10,421 bases of DNA from Litoreibacter sp. (GCA_013042765.1 JABDPP010000065.1:1-10421); one strand, 5' to 3'; shown: positions 1 through 7,734, counted from the stretch's first letter. The notes: generated by a model not told the origin, from the sequence alone. Made by a program: numbers and translations.

Positions 1-1111
1 CGCCTTGGGAATACTCTCCGCGCCGCGCGACATCGAGCGCGTTGCGGTCGATGTCGGTGGCAAAGATCTGCGTGTTGGAGGCGGCCAGCGCGTCGGGGCC
101 GCCCATCGCCTCAGCGAGCAGGATTGCGATCGAATAGACCTCTTCACCGGTGGCGCAGCCCGCCACCCAGATCCGCAGCGGACCTTGCGGTTTCTGCGCC
201 ACAAGCGCCCGGAGTGCGGCGGCGAAGCCTTCAAACTCAGTTTTGTCGCGGAAAAACCGCGTAACTGAGATCAAAAGGTCCTTGAACAACGCATCGATCT
301 CACGCGGGCTGTTGCGGCACAGCGTGACGTAATCCGCGCTCGACGCACAGCCCATCGCGGTCATCCGGCGCTCGACCCGGCGCTGAACTGTCGTGGTCTT
401 GTATTCGCGGAAATCGACCCTTGTGCGGGCCAGAACAATCTGCAGAAGCCCCGCCAGCGAAGACGCCGCGCCGGAATCCTCCTGAAACGCCTCCAGATTT
501 CCCGCCGATTGCAGGATCTTTCTCAGGTGGGTGGCGATCTGATCGGGTTTCAACACCAGATCGACGCAACCCGTGCGGACCGCCGCATTGGGCATGCCGT
601 CATATTTCGCGCTCTCGTCATCCTGCGCGATGGTGATGCCACCGGCCTCGCGGATCGCCTGCACCCCGTACGCGCCGTCCGATCCGGTGCCCGACAGGAT
701 CACCGCGACGGCGCGCTCGTCAATCTCTTCGGCAAGGCTCAGCAGGAACCGGTCGACGGAGGGCTTGGGTTTGGCCGCATCGGTGCTGGCGGGCATAAGG
801 CGCAACCGGCCCGCCCGAAACATCACGTCATGGCGCGGCGGCGTGACATAGATCGTATCGGGTTGCGGCGCGACCCCGTCCTCGACATCGACAACGCTCA
901 GGGCCGTCTCGCGGTCGATCAGGCTGGTCATCAGGCTCTTGTGCTGCGGCGACATGTGCTGGACGACGACGTAGGCACAGCCGATATTTGACGGCAGCCG
1001 GGAGGCCAGCGCGCGCAGGGCTTCAAGCCCGCCCGCCGAGGAGCCAATTCCAATGATGATCGGGGAGGTATCCCCTGCGTCACGATCGCTGGCCTTCTTC
1101 GGGTCAGCCAT
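1..1111 (-). CDS. CheB-CheR fusion protein (methylesterase + methyltransferase), 3' end outside window
   Basis: Chemotaxis-type receptor modification protein; only the first 370 residues lie inside the window and no stop codon is reached. Translation from the ATG at 1109-1111 begins MADPKKAS. The CheB methylesterase domain spans about residues 17-200. Its catalytic serine sits in GIGSSAGG (residues 21-28), the histidine in VQHMSP (H52) and the aspartate in SGTGSDGA (D145), so the triad is complete. A CheR domain starts near residue 215 with the N-terminal helical part (VQRRVERRM), followed by the SAM-binding loop WVAGCATGEE near the end of the visible part. There is no N-terminal receiver domain, unlike classical CheB, so activity is not controlled by phosphorylation in the usual way. 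Family members of this layout often continue into PAS and histidine-kinase modules; that part cannot be seen here. The gene is divergent from the unknown gene at 1327. Confidence 0.93.
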   Translation of the reverse strand, partial: MADPKKASDRDAGDTSPIIIGIGSSAGGLEALRALASRLPSNIGCAYVVVQHMSPQHKSLMTSLIDRETALSVVDVEDGVAPQPDTIYVTPPRHDVMFRAGRLRLMPASTDAAKPKPSVDRFLLSLAEEIDERAVAVILSGTGSDGAYGVQAIREAGGITIAQDDESAKYDGMPNAAVRTGCVDLVLKPDQIATHLRKILQSAGNLEAFQEDSGAASSLAGLLQIVLARTRVDFREYKTTTVQRRVERRMTAMGCASSADYVTLCRNSPREIDALFKDLLISVTRFFRDKTEFEGFAAALRALVAQKPQGPLRIWVAGCATGEEVYSIAILLAEAMGGPDALAASNTQIFATDIDRNALDVARRGEYSQG

Positions 1112-1223
1112 AAACAGCCTGCTTCACAAAATCACTCGTTTAAAAAAGCGTAATAAAATATGGGCCCAGCCTATGCGCTTCGCCGGTATATGTCAGGATT
1201 TATTTTAGTTTCGTTAGAATTCG

Positions 1224-1238
1224 TAAACACTTTGTTAA
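1224..1238 (+). promoter_or_regulatory. Candidate CtrA-binding box (TAAA-N7-TTAA)
   Basis: The sequence TAAA, seven bases, TTAA matches 7 of 8 defined positions of the alphaproteobacterial CtrA box TTAA-N7-TTAA. It lies in the AT-rich divergent spacer between the cheB-cheR fusion and the unknown gene at 1327. It overlaps a direct repeat in which AACACT recurs 11 bp apart (1226-1231 and 1237-1242). Two GANTC sites (1285-1289 and 1303-1307) lie downstream. CtrA control of motility and chemotaxis genes is known in Rhodobacterales. The assignment here is inference from a short motif. Confidence 0.35.
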
Positions 1239-1260
1239 CACTCTGCGCGCTAATCAGTCC

Positions 1261-1326
1261 TATCGAAGTTGGGGCTTCGGTGAAGAGTCGCATGAGAATG
1301 GGGATTCGAATGAGTTGGGGAACTCG
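1261..1326 (+). promoter_or_regulatory. 5' leader with three tandem hairpins, each exposing GGGG in the loop
   Basis: Three inverted repeats follow one another upstream of the ATG at 1327. The first pairs CGAAG (1264-1268) with CTTCG (1275-1279) around TTGGGG, and can extend by an A-U and two G-U pairs to 1261-1282. The second pairs GAAT (1296-1299) with ATTC (1304-1307) around GGGG. It is flanked by symmetric GA/GA mismatches and then CAT/ATG pairing (1291-1293 with 1310-1312). The third pairs GAGTT (1312-1316) with AACTC (1321-1325) around GGGG. The last GGGGA is also the best Shine-Dalgarno candidate for the ATG. This looks like a structured translational control region; its ligand or partner is unknown. 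Confidence 0.5.
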
Positions 1327-1995
1327 ATGCCAGATATACAAAAGTCAGATCCGGGCGATAAAGACACGTTCGTCATTCACCTGAGCCGCGCACCGGGCGG
1401 TGATCTTCGGGTCACCTCCACGGAACTGATCCTGTCGGATCTCCGGAACCGCTATTCCTTTAAGCCCGCGCGCGCGGTCGACGATGTTTTCGCGGCTCCG
1501 CTCGCCGGTGAGATCCGTTCGGTGCTTGGGCGGATCGACGATAGCAGCCGTGTCATGTCCTATCCCGAGCTTGATATCTCCATGCCGGGGCTGATCCTGT
1601 CGGGCCTGCGGGTCCTGCTGACCCGTCTCGACGATGGGGCCGAGGTCATCATGATGCGGTTTCGCCACTACGTCGGAGCGATCAAATCCTGCTTCAAATT
1701 CGACCCCTCTATGACGCTGGACAGCGCCACGATGCGCGAGAAGATCGCGGTGGAGGTGCTGCGCGATATCGTGACGCCGCTCTTTGACATCGCAGCCTTT
1801 TCCAAGGCGGCTGGACCTGCCGGTATCAACAGCAATCATGATGCCATCGCCCGGCGGTTGGGCGAGATTGATCTGCGTCAGGACGAGATCAATTTCTATA
1901 TCGGGCTTTTGCAGCGCTACGTTGCGGGATGCCGGAGCGACGCAATTGAACAGCAGGCCGTGCACACCCCGGACCCCCTGACAAGCAGACCCTAA
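1327..1995 (+). CDS. Unrecognised 222-residue protein
   Basis: I do not recognise a family. The reading frame has the codon character of its neighbours and is probably real. It is preceded by a structured leader and ends 13 bp short of the convergent truA stop. I chose the ATG at 1327 because GGGGA lies six bases upstream; an in-frame TTG at 1315 would add four residues but sits inside the third leader hairpin. The protein appears soluble: no signal peptide and no membrane segment. The middle (about residues 70-125) mixes hydrophobic and basic stretches, including MMRFRHYVGAIKSCFKFDP. The C-terminal part (about 170-205) looks helical and charged. Two lone cysteines do not form a metal-binding pattern. 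Its position opposite a chemotaxis gene could hint at a signalling or motility role, but nothing in the protein proves it. Confidence 0.72.
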   Translation: MPDIQKSDPGDKDTFVIHLSRAPGGDLRVTSTELILSDLRNRYSFKPARAVDDVFAAPLAGEIRSVLGRIDDSSRVMSYPELDISMPGLILSGLRVLLTRLDDGAEVIMMRFRHYVGAIKSCFKFDPSMTLDSATMREKIAVEVLRDIVTPLFDIAAFSKAAGPAGINSNHDAIARRLGEIDLRQDEINFYIGLLQRYVAGCRSDAIEQQAVHTPDPLTSRP

Positions 1996-2008
1996 CGCGC
2001 CAGCGTCG

Positions 2009-2782
2009 TTAACTCTCGCTGAACGGATCGTTGGGGTAGCTGACACCCGCGAGGTAGAGCCCCTCGGGTGGGCAGACCGGGCCGCACGCGGCGCGGTCCT
2101 GCGCTTCAAGTGCCGTTTGCACATCGTCTGGCGCCCACGACCCCGCCCCGACCCGTTCCAGCGTGCCCACGAAGCTGCGCACCTGGTTGTGCAGGAAGGA
2201 CCGCGCCGACAGCTCGAAGCGGTATTCGGCACCATAGGGCTTCGCGATCTCCTCGATCTGCAGCGTGTCCAGCGTTTTCACCGGTGATTTGGCCTGGCAC
2301 ATGGTCGAGCGGAAGGTGGTGAAGTCATGGCGCCCGATCAGGTGTCGCGCCCCTTCCTGCATCGCGCCGAGGTCAAGCATGTGATTGATCTGCCAGACCA
2401 GCCCTGCGTCATGGGTGGCCGGCGCCCGCCGCGACAACAGGCGAAACAGGTAGCGCCGCTCACGGGCCGAAAACCGCGCGTGCCAGTCCTCCGCCACTTC
2501 GGCAGCCTCGAGGATCGCCACCGGCAGTGGCTTGAGGTGGTAGTTCAGCGCCTCTGACAGCCGGAATGGATCCCAAGTTTTCGCCATATCGCAATGGGCC
2601 ACCTGCGCCAACGCATGCACACCCGCATCCGTGCGCCCGGCCGCGGCAATTCCCGGGCAATCGGGTTCCAGCTTGCGCAACGCCGCCTCGATCGCGCCCT
2701 GCACGGAGGCCGGGCCGTCCTGACGTTGCCACCCGGCAAAGGGCGCGCCGTGATACTCGATTTTAAGGGCATATCTGGGCAT
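2009..2782 (-). CDS. truA: tRNA pseudouridine(38-40) synthase TruA
   Basis: Converts uridines 38-40 of the tRNA anticodon stem-loop to pseudouridine. The start is placed at the ATG giving [12 protein letters not shown], the usual N-terminus of the family; an upstream in-frame start at 2806 would add eight unusual residues. The protein is 257 residues, a normal length. The catalytic aspartate is in GRTDAGVHA (D52). Other family blocks are visible: FAGWQRQ near residue 15, the Arg/Tyr-rich [10 protein letters not shown] block in the middle, the HDFTTFRS block, and [15 protein letters not shown] near the C-terminus. The gene is convergent with the unknown gene at 1327 (13 bp between stops) and divergent from ycjX. 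No strong Shine-Dalgarno sequence was seen beyond a run of Gs directly before the ATG. Confidence 0.97.
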   Translation of the reverse strand: MPRYALKIEYHGAPFAGWQRQDGPASVQGAIEAALRKLEPDCPGIAAAGRTDAGVHALAQVAHCDMAKTWDPFRLSEALNYHLKPLPVAILEAAEVAEDWHARFSARERRYLFRLLSRRAPATHDAGLVWQINHMLDLGAMQEGARHLIGRHDFTTFRSTMCQAKSPVKTLDTLQIEEIAKPYGAEYRFELSARSFLHNQVRSFVGTLERVGAGSWAPDDVQTALEAQDRAACGPVCPPEGLYLAGVSYPNDPFSES

Positions 2783-2794
2783 GCCCCCGCATAG

Positions 2795-2809
2795 CCGTTG
2801 CAGCAACGG
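2795..2809. promoter_or_regulatory. 15-bp palindrome just upstream of truA
   Basis: CCGTTGC-A-GCAACGG is a perfect 7-bp inverted repeat around one central base. It lies 13-27 bp upstream of the truA ATG. It could be an operator. In the truA mRNA it could fold into a hairpin of 6 bp with a 3-base loop next to the ribosome-binding region. No known regulator consensus is recognised. Confidence 0.4.
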
Positions 2810-2817
2810 GTGCCAAG

Positions 2818-2854
2818 CCTCTACACAGGCCGCCCGCGCGCCCTTATGTAGAGG
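2818..2854. promoter_or_regulatory. Inverted repeat CCTCTACA / TGTAGAGG in the truA-ycjX divergent spacer
   Basis: Perfect 8-bp arms (2818-2825 and 2847-2854) are separated by 21 GC-rich bases. The element ends 21 bp before the ycjX start codon. It may be a two-half-site operator serving the divergent genes, or a hairpin in the ycjX leader. No factor is identified. Confidence 0.4.
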
Positions 2855-2875
2855 ATCAGGGCGCGGGAGACACCG

Positions 2876-4291
2876 GTGATACTGAACGATATTGTTGACG
2901 GGATCGGACGCAGGGTCGAGGGCGCGGGCCAGACCATCTCCGGCGTGTTCGAGCCCACCGTCCGGCTGGGCGTCACCGGGCTGAGCCGCGCCGGCAAGAC
3001 CATATTCATCACCTCGCTGGTGGCCAACCTGATGAACCGGAGCCGGATGTCACAACTGCGCGCGGCCAGTTCCGGCGGCATTCAGGCGGCCTATTTGCAC
3101 CCGCAACCCGACGACACGGTGCCGCGGTTCGATTTCGAAAACCATCTCGAGGCGCTGACCGACCCGGATCCGATCTGGCCCAGTTCCACACGCTCGATCT
3201 CCCAGCTTCGCCTGTCCCTGCGCGTGCAGCCGACGGGTCTTCTGGGCGGGCTCTCCGGGCCGCGCACCGTGCATCTTGATATCGTCGATTATCCCGGCGA
3301 ATGGCTGCTCGATCTCGGACTTCTGGACAAAAGCTATGCGGAATGGTCGCGCGCCAGCCTCGCGCGTGCCGACACCCGCACGCAGGCTGCCGATTATATG
3401 GCCGCGCTGGGCGGGACCGATCCCGCCGCCAAACTTGAGGAAACCACGGCGCGAACCCTCGCCACGCTCTACACCGCCTATCTGCGCGAGATCAGCGCCG
3501 CGGGTCTGAGCGATTGCACGCCCGGCCGCTTCCTGCTGCCCGGTGACCTGGAGGGCTCGCCGGTTCTGACCTTCGCGCCGATGGCGCTGGAAGACCGCGC
3601 GCCGCGCGCCAGCCTCTACCGCGAGTTCGAGCGCCGCTACGAGGCCTATAAAGCCAAGGTGGTCAAGCCGTTCTTCCGCGATCACTTCGCGCGGATCGAC
3701 CGCCAGATCGTCCTCGTCGATGCGCTGGGCGCGATCCATTCCGGTCCGCAGGCCGTGGAGGACATGCGCGCGGCGATGGCCGATATCCTTGCAGCCTTCC
3801 GCCCGGGCCAGAACACATGGCTCGGCCAGATCTTCATGGGTCGGCGGGTCGAAAAGATTCTGTTCGCGGCGACCAAAGCCGATCACCTGCATCACGCCCA
3901 GCACGCCCGGCTGACCGCGATCATGCGGGCGCTCTTGCGCGAGGCCAGAGACCGGGCCGAATTCGCAGGCGCCGCCACGTCGGCCATGTCGCTGGCCTCG
4001 GTACGGGCCACGGTGGAGCAGAGCGTCGATCACGACGGCACGGCGCTCGACATGGTGCGCGGACGCCTGTTGTCGTCGGGTCAGGACGCCGCCTTCTACG
4101 CGGGCGCGCTGCCCGAAGACCCGTCGCAGATCCTTGGCCCCGCGCGGGACGGGGCCGAGAGATGGCTCGATGCCGATTACGCCGCAATGGATTTCGCCCC
4201 CGCGCGCCTGTCACAAGGCGGGGCCGAGGGCTTGCCGCATATCCGGCTCGACCGCGCCGCCGAATTCCTGATCGGAGATCGCCTGAGATGA
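2876..4291 (+). CDS. ycjX: YcjX family P-loop protein (DUF463)
   Basis: YcjX-type nucleotide-binding protein, 471 residues, normal for the family. E. coli YcjX is linked to the heat-shock and phage-shock stress responses, and structures show a GTPase-like fold; its exact cellular role is not settled. The start is a GTG with GGGAGA at 2865-2870, five bases upstream, which decides the start. Walker A is GLSRAGKT (residues 35-42). A switch-like DYPGEW motif (138-143) corresponds to the DxxG element. TKAD (333-336) resembles the base-recognition NKxD motif. The stop overlaps the ATG of ycjF (ATGA), so the two are co-translated. The psp genes that accompany ycjXF in enterobacteria are not in this window; the divergent neighbour is truA. 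Confidence 0.94.
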   Translation: MILNDIVDGIGRRVEGAGQTISGVFEPTVRLGVTGLSRAGKTIFITSLVANLMNRSRMSQLRAASSGGIQAAYLHPQPDDTVPRFDFENHLEALTDPDPIWPSSTRSISQLRLSLRVQPTGLLGGLSGPRTVHLDIVDYPGEWLLDLGLLDKSYAEWSRASLARADTRTQAADYMAALGGTDPAAKLEETTARTLATLYTAYLREISAAGLSDCTPGRFLLPGDLEGSPVLTFAPMALEDRAPRASLYREFERRYEAYKAKVVKPFFRDHFARIDRQIVLVDALGAIHSGPQAVEDMRAAMADILAAFRPGQNTWLGQIFMGRRVEKILFAATKADHLHHAQHARLTAIMRALLREARDRAEFAGAATSAMSLASVRATVEQSVDHDGTALDMVRGRLLSSGQDAAFYAGALPEDPSQILGPARDGAERWLDADYAAMDFAPARLSQGGAEGLPHIRLDRAAEFLIGDRLR

Positions 4292-5328
4292 GCAAGACCC
4301 CAGCGCCACGACCGGGCCCCGTTGTCATCGAGATGGACAGCGCCGCGCAGGAAACCCCCGACACCGCACCGCCAGTGCCCGAGCGCGATGCGTCGGGCGG
4401 GGAATTGACGGCTGATCCGGCCCTGACGGGACAGACGATGCAGACGCTGGCCGCACTGGCCGCCCGAAAGCCGTCCCTGCTGGTCAGGCTTTTTCTCGCG
4501 TCGCTGGTGGCGTTTGTGGGGCTCACCGCTTCGATCATGGCATGGGATTTCGTCGCGGGCCTGCTGGAGCGGATGCCGGTGCTGGGCTGGGCCGCCACGG
4601 GGCTGGCCGGTGTTCTTGTTCTCAGCCTTCTCGGGCTGGCGCTGCGCGAGGTGCTGGCGCTCAGCCGGATGCGCCGGATCGACGGGTTGCGCGGCGCGGC
4701 GGAGACAGCGCTTGCGGCACAGGATCTGAAAGCGGCGCGCCAGGCGGCGGGGCAGCTCATTAGTTTTTATAATCAACGGCCCGAGCTGGCGGATGCCCGG
4801 GAGCAGGTCAACCGGCAGCTTGAGGACCAGTTCGATGCCGATGGCCTCATTGGGGTGCTTGACCAGCATCTCATGGCGCCGCTCGACGCGGCCGCCCGGG
4901 GCGAGATCGAGAGCGCCGCGCGGCAGGTCGCTGCTGTCACCACCGTGGTGCCCATCGCGCTGGCCGATCTGGCGGTGGCCCTGACCGCCAACCTGCGCAT
5001 GATCCGCAGGATCTCCGAGATTTACGGCGGCCGGTCGGGCACGCTTGGCAGCTGGCGGCTGACGCGCGCGGTTCTGACCCATCTGGTGGCCACTGGCGCT
5101 GTGGCAGTGGGCGATGACCTGATCGGGTCCGTCGCCGGCGCGGGCGTGATGTCGCGGCTGTCGCGCCGCTTTGGAGAAGGGATCGTCAACGGCGCCCTGA
5201 CGGCGCGGGTTGGCGTGGCCGCGATGGATGTGTGCCGGCCGGTGCCTTACGTGGTGGAGGCGCGCCCGAAGATCAGCGGGTTGGTTAAGCGCGCTTTGAC
5301 CGGGCTCTTTCCCGCGCGCGGCGGCTGA
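4288..5328 (+). CDS. ycjF: YcjF/TIGR01620 family inner-membrane protein (DUF697)
   Basis: Membrane partner of ycjX, 346 residues, co-translated through an ATGA overlap. The same frame stays open upstream to 3817 inside ycjX, but the ATG at 4288 gives the family-like N-terminus [11 protein letters not shown]. About 60 polar, proline-rich residues come first. Two membrane segments follow, at about 64-90 (LVRLFLASLVAFVGLTASIM) and 97-117 (VLGWAATGLAGVLVLSLLGL). A basic stretch (SRMRR) and a long soluble C-terminal DUF697 region come next. In that region the IALADLAVALTANLRMIRRI segment and the glycine-rich GSVAGAGVMSRLSRRFGEG segment are typical of the family. The function is unknown; the family is thought to act with YcjX at the membrane under stress. 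Codons around 4759-4776 are unusually AT-rich for the gene. Confidence 0.9.
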   Translation: MSKTPAPRPGPVVIEMDSAAQETPDTAPPVPERDASGGELTADPALTGQTMQTLAALAARKPSLLVRLFLASLVAFVGLTASIMAWDFVAGLLERMPVLGWAATGLAGVLVLSLLGLALREVLALSRMRRIDGLRGAAETALAAQDLKAARQAAGQLISFYNQRPELADAREQVNRQLEDQFDADGLIGVLDQHLMAPLDAAARGEIESAARQVAAVTTVVPIALADLAVALTANLRMIRRISEIYGGRSGTLGSWRLTRAVLTHLVATGAVAVGDDLIGSVAGAGVMSRLSRRFGEGIVNGALTARVGVAAMDVCRPVPYVVEARPKISGLVKRALTGLFPARGG

Positions 5329-5347
5329 GAGATCCGGCGCAAGGGCC

Positions 5348-5390
5348 AGGGCGCTGCCCCGGACCCCGGGATATTTCGGGAGAACTGAAA
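5348..5390 (+). repeat. GC-rich extragenic element with CCCGGGATATTT core
   Basis: After the ycjF stop the sequence contains GGGC-GCT-GCCC (5349-5359) and then CCCCGG, CCCCGGG and ATATTTCGGG. CCCG (5365-5368) can pair with CGGG (5377-5380). From memory, closely similar strings (GCGCTGCCCC...CCCGGGATATTT) recur between genes in many Rhodobacterales genomes, so this is probably one copy of a dispersed extragenic repeat. It may double as a transcription end for ycjXF. Only one copy is in the window. Confidence 0.45.
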
Positions 5391-5411
5391 AGGGGCGGGC
5401 CGCCGGCCCCT
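5387..5411 (-). terminator. Intrinsic terminator of the minus-strand gene at 5411-6283
   Basis: Read on the minus strand, the stop codon runs into AGGGGC, a nine-base GC-rich loop, GCCCCT and then TTTC. This gives a six-pair GC stem followed by a short U run, a standard rho-independent layout. The stem is at 5391-5396 and 5406-5411. Confidence 0.6.
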
Positions 5412-6283
5412 CAGAACCACTGGCCGGGCTCCATCAGGCCCAGCTCCATCAGCTGGTTCGAGTTCCATTCAAACCGGGTTGAATTGGTCCACCAGAAATG
5501 TGGGATCGCATACATCGACCCCGGGTTCGACATCAGCGCCTTGGCCGTGCGGAACGAGCATATATTGGCCGTCAGGCTGTGGTGCCACGGGCAGGTATAG
5601 GTGTTGTATTCTGGCTCGTTGAAGGTGTGGTCGGGGCGCAGTTCAAGTCCCTTGAAGGATCTGAACAGGCTGACGCGATCGATCTTGCGACGGGTCCAGG
5701 GGACATGTTCCTCGAACCGCCAGCGCAGCCCGCCGAAGAAGTCGAGCTGGCGGTCGAGCGGGGGGCCTTCCGCGTCATGGCGGGCCAGGGCATAGTATCC
5801 GGAGCGGTCGAGATGGGCGTCTTCCAGCGAGACCGCATCGGGGTTGCGGCCCAGATCGTTGGAATAGAGATCGATGACGAAGGTCATGATCGTGTCGCGG
5901 CGTTCCTCGATATTGAATGCGATCAGTTCGCGTATGTTGCGGGTCTCGCAAAACGGAAAGAACAGATATTCGGTGTTGTAGCAGTAATGCATCCAGATCT
6001 CGGGATAGGCCCGGATCGCGCTGTTGACCGCCGCGGCCAGCGCGTCGGGCCCGTGCATGTCATGGACGATCGTGTGCACGGTCTCATCCGCATCCGCCAG
6101 AGCGCCGTCCAGCAGGTCGGCCGTGCCGAAGACGAAGACCTCGCGGAAGCCCGCGCTCTGGCAATGGGCCACGGTGGAATGAGCCTCCACCGCGTCTTCG
6201 AGCAGCACCAGCGCAATCGGACCTTTCGTGCGCACGGCACCCGCGGCCGTGCTCGCGAAGGCTGAAAGGGAAGAGAACTGCAT
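5411..6283 (-). CDS. Conserved protein of unknown function, possibly glycosyltransferase-like
   Basis: A 290-residue soluble protein starting at the ATG at 6283; the Shine-Dalgarno match is weak. I recall similar proteins in Rhodobacterales, annotated as hypothetical or family-2 glycosyltransferase, but do not recognise a firm function. The N-terminal part (20-110) alternates strands and helices as in a nucleotide-sugar fold: [19 protein letters not shown] and [20 protein letters not shown]. At 97-115, the block [19 protein letters not shown] sits where family-2-like enzymes carry a DxDEF motif; here the matching residues would be N-T-E-Y. The C-terminal third is aromatic-rich, with TYTCPWHH near 228-235, FWW at 263-265 and a final PGQWF. 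It has no signal peptide and no membrane segment. It is divergent from miaB, followed by its own terminator, and so appears monocistronic. Confidence 0.75.
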   Translation of the reverse strand: MQFSSLSAFASTAAGAVRTKGPIALVLLEDAVEAHSTVAHCQSAGFREVFVFGTADLLDGALADADETVHTIVHDMHGPDALAAAVNSAIRAYPEIWMHYCYNTEYLFFPFCETRNIRELIAFNIEERRDTIMTFVIDLYSNDLGRNPDAVSLEDAHLDRSGYYALARHDAEGPPLDRQLDFFGGLRWRFEEHVPWTRRKIDRVSLFRSFKGLELRPDHTFNEPEYNTYTCPWHHSLTANICSFRTAKALMSNPGSMYAIPHFWWTNSTRFEWNSNQLMELGLMEPGQWF

Positions 6284-6390
6284 TACTGTCCGGGCCTGCC
6301 TCGGTTTGCCTCACCCAAGACCAAGCGCTGTTGAATTGCAAGATGCCAGTTTCTGAGGTAAGCCGCGCGTCACAACTGACGGGTGATCGC

Positions 6391-7719
6391 ATGTCGGCTT
6401 CTAAGAAACTGTTTATCAAGACCTATGGCTGTCAGATGAACGTCTATGACAGTGAGCGCATGGCCGAGGCCCTGGGCGAGGATGGGTATGAGACCACCGA
6501 GCAGATGGATCAGGCCGACATGATCCTGCTCAACACCTGCCATATTCGCGAGAAAGCCGCCGAGAAGGTCTATTCCGAACTGGGGCGCCTGCGCGCTCTC
6601 AAGGACGAAAACCCCGACCTCAAGATCGGCGTTGCGGGCTGCGTGGCGCAGGCCGAAGGGGCGGAGATCATGCGCCGCCAGCCGCTGGTCGATCTGGTGG
6701 TCGGTCCGCAGACCTATCACCGCCTGCCTGACCTGATGGCCAAGGTAAATGCCGGCCAACCCGCGCTGGACACCGATTTTCCCGAGGAAGACAAGTTCGA
6801 GCATCTGCCCAAGCGCGGCAAATCCGGTGAGGCGCTGCCGAAACGCGGACCGACGGCGTTCCTCACGGTGCAGGAGGGCTGCGACAAGTTCTGCGCCTTC
6901 TGCGTGGTGCCCTATACCCGCGGGGCGGAGGTCAGCCGCCCGTCCGAGCGGATCGTGCGTGAGGCACAGGGCCTCGTTGATCGTGGTGTGCGGGAGATCA
7001 CGCTTCTGGGCCAAAACGTCAACGCTTATCACGGCCATGATCAGGGTTTGGCCGGGCTGATCTGGCAACTGGCGGAGATCGACGGCCTCGACCGGATCAG
7101 GTTCACCACAAGCCATCCCAACGACATGGACGACGCGCTGATCGAGGCGCATGGCACCTGCGACAAGCTGATGCCCTATCTGCATCTGCCAGTGCAATCG
7201 GGCTCGGACCGGATCCTCAAGGCGATGAACCGCAAGCACACCGCCGAAAGCTACATCCGGCTGATCGACCGGATCCGCGACGCGCGGCCCGACCTGCTTT
7301 TGTCAGGCGATTTCATCGTCGGCTTCCCCGGCGAGACCGATCAGGATTTCGAGGACACGATGGCGCTGGTGCGCGAGGTCGGCTACGGACAGGCCTATTC
7401 ATTCAAATACTCGCCGCGTCCCGGCACTCCTGCCGCGGAAAAAGAAGACGTGCCCGGTGAGATCGCGCAGGAGCGGCTCTACCGCCTGCAGGAATTGCTG
7501 GGCGAGCAGCAGCGCGCCGCGCAGGACAGCATGGTGGGCCGCGACGTCCTCGTGCTGTTCGAAAAGCCCGGTCGCCTGCCGGGACAGCTGATCGGCAAGT
7601 CGGAATATCTCCATGCGGTGCATGTCATGGCGGATGCCGCGGATCTGGGTCAGATTCGCAAAGTGAGGATCGAGGCGTCTGCGCCGAATTCGCTCTCGGG
7701 AAAGCTGTTGGCGGGCTGA
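6391..7719 (+). CDS. miaB: tRNA-2-methylthio-N6-dimethylallyladenosine synthase MiaB
   Basis: Radical-SAM methylthiotransferase that adds the 2-methylthio group to i6A37 next to the anticodon. It carries two iron-sulfur clusters. The 442-residue length fits the family. The N-terminal UPF0004 domain has its three cluster cysteines at C14 (YGCQMN), C50 (NTCHIREKA) and C84 (GCVAQAEG). The radical-SAM CxxxCxxC is complete at C164, C168 and C171 (CDKFCAFC). [15 protein letters not shown] and [10 protein letters not shown] follow, and the C-terminus is a TRAM domain. The ATG at 6391 gives [14 protein letters not shown], the usual family start, with GGGTGA four bases upstream. In-frame TTG 6331 and ATG 6343 would add atypical residues. 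No clear promoter was resolved in the 107-bp divergent spacer. Confidence 0.97.
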   Translation: MSASKKLFIKTYGCQMNVYDSERMAEALGEDGYETTEQMDQADMILLNTCHIREKAAEKVYSELGRLRALKDENPDLKIGVAGCVAQAEGAEIMRRQPLVDLVVGPQTYHRLPDLMAKVNAGQPALDTDFPEEDKFEHLPKRGKSGEALPKRGPTAFLTVQEGCDKFCAFCVVPYTRGAEVSRPSERIVREAQGLVDRGVREITLLGQNVNAYHGHDQGLAGLIWQLAEIDGLDRIRFTTSHPNDMDDALIEAHGTCDKLMPYLHLPVQSGSDRILKAMNRKHTAESYIRLIDRIRDARPDLLLSGDFIVGFPGETDQDFEDTMALVREVGYGQAYSFKYSPRPGTPAAEKEDVPGEIAQERLYRLQELLGEQQRAAQDSMVGRDVLVLFEKPGRLPGQLIGKSEYLHAVHVMADAADLGQIRKVRIEASAPNSLSGKLLAG

Positions 7720-7734
7720 TCTGGCTCTATTGCG

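Noticed and set aside
1271..1320. G-quadruplex from the GGGG runs
   Set aside because: Only three GGGG tracts, with long connecting stretches (25 and 13 bases); the hairpin model explains the symmetry better.
1160..1384. 74-residue open frame in the leader region
   Set aside because: It covers the promoter and hairpin region, has an AT-rich non-coding character, and overlaps the following gene out of frame.
1345..2235. 296-residue open frame on the minus strand
   Set aside because: It lies antisense to the unknown gene and overlaps the truA 3' half; its composition is Arg/Asp/His-rich and low in structure, as expected for a GC-rich shadow frame.
3050..4033. 327-residue open frame on the minus strand
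   Set aside because: Entirely antisense to ycjX, which has clear family motifs; no recognisable domain.
3817..4287. 157-residue N-terminal extension of ycjF in the same frame
   Set aside because: It overlaps ycjX, is Arg-rich and low-complexity, and the ATGA junction at 4288 gives the family-like start.
5498..6265. 255-residue open frame on the plus strand
   Set aside because: Antisense to the 290-residue gene, whose aromatic-rich, well-structured protein and matched terminator make it the better choice.
6370..7239. 289-residue open frame on the minus strand
   Set aside because: Antisense shadow of miaB, whose cysteine motifs are all intact.
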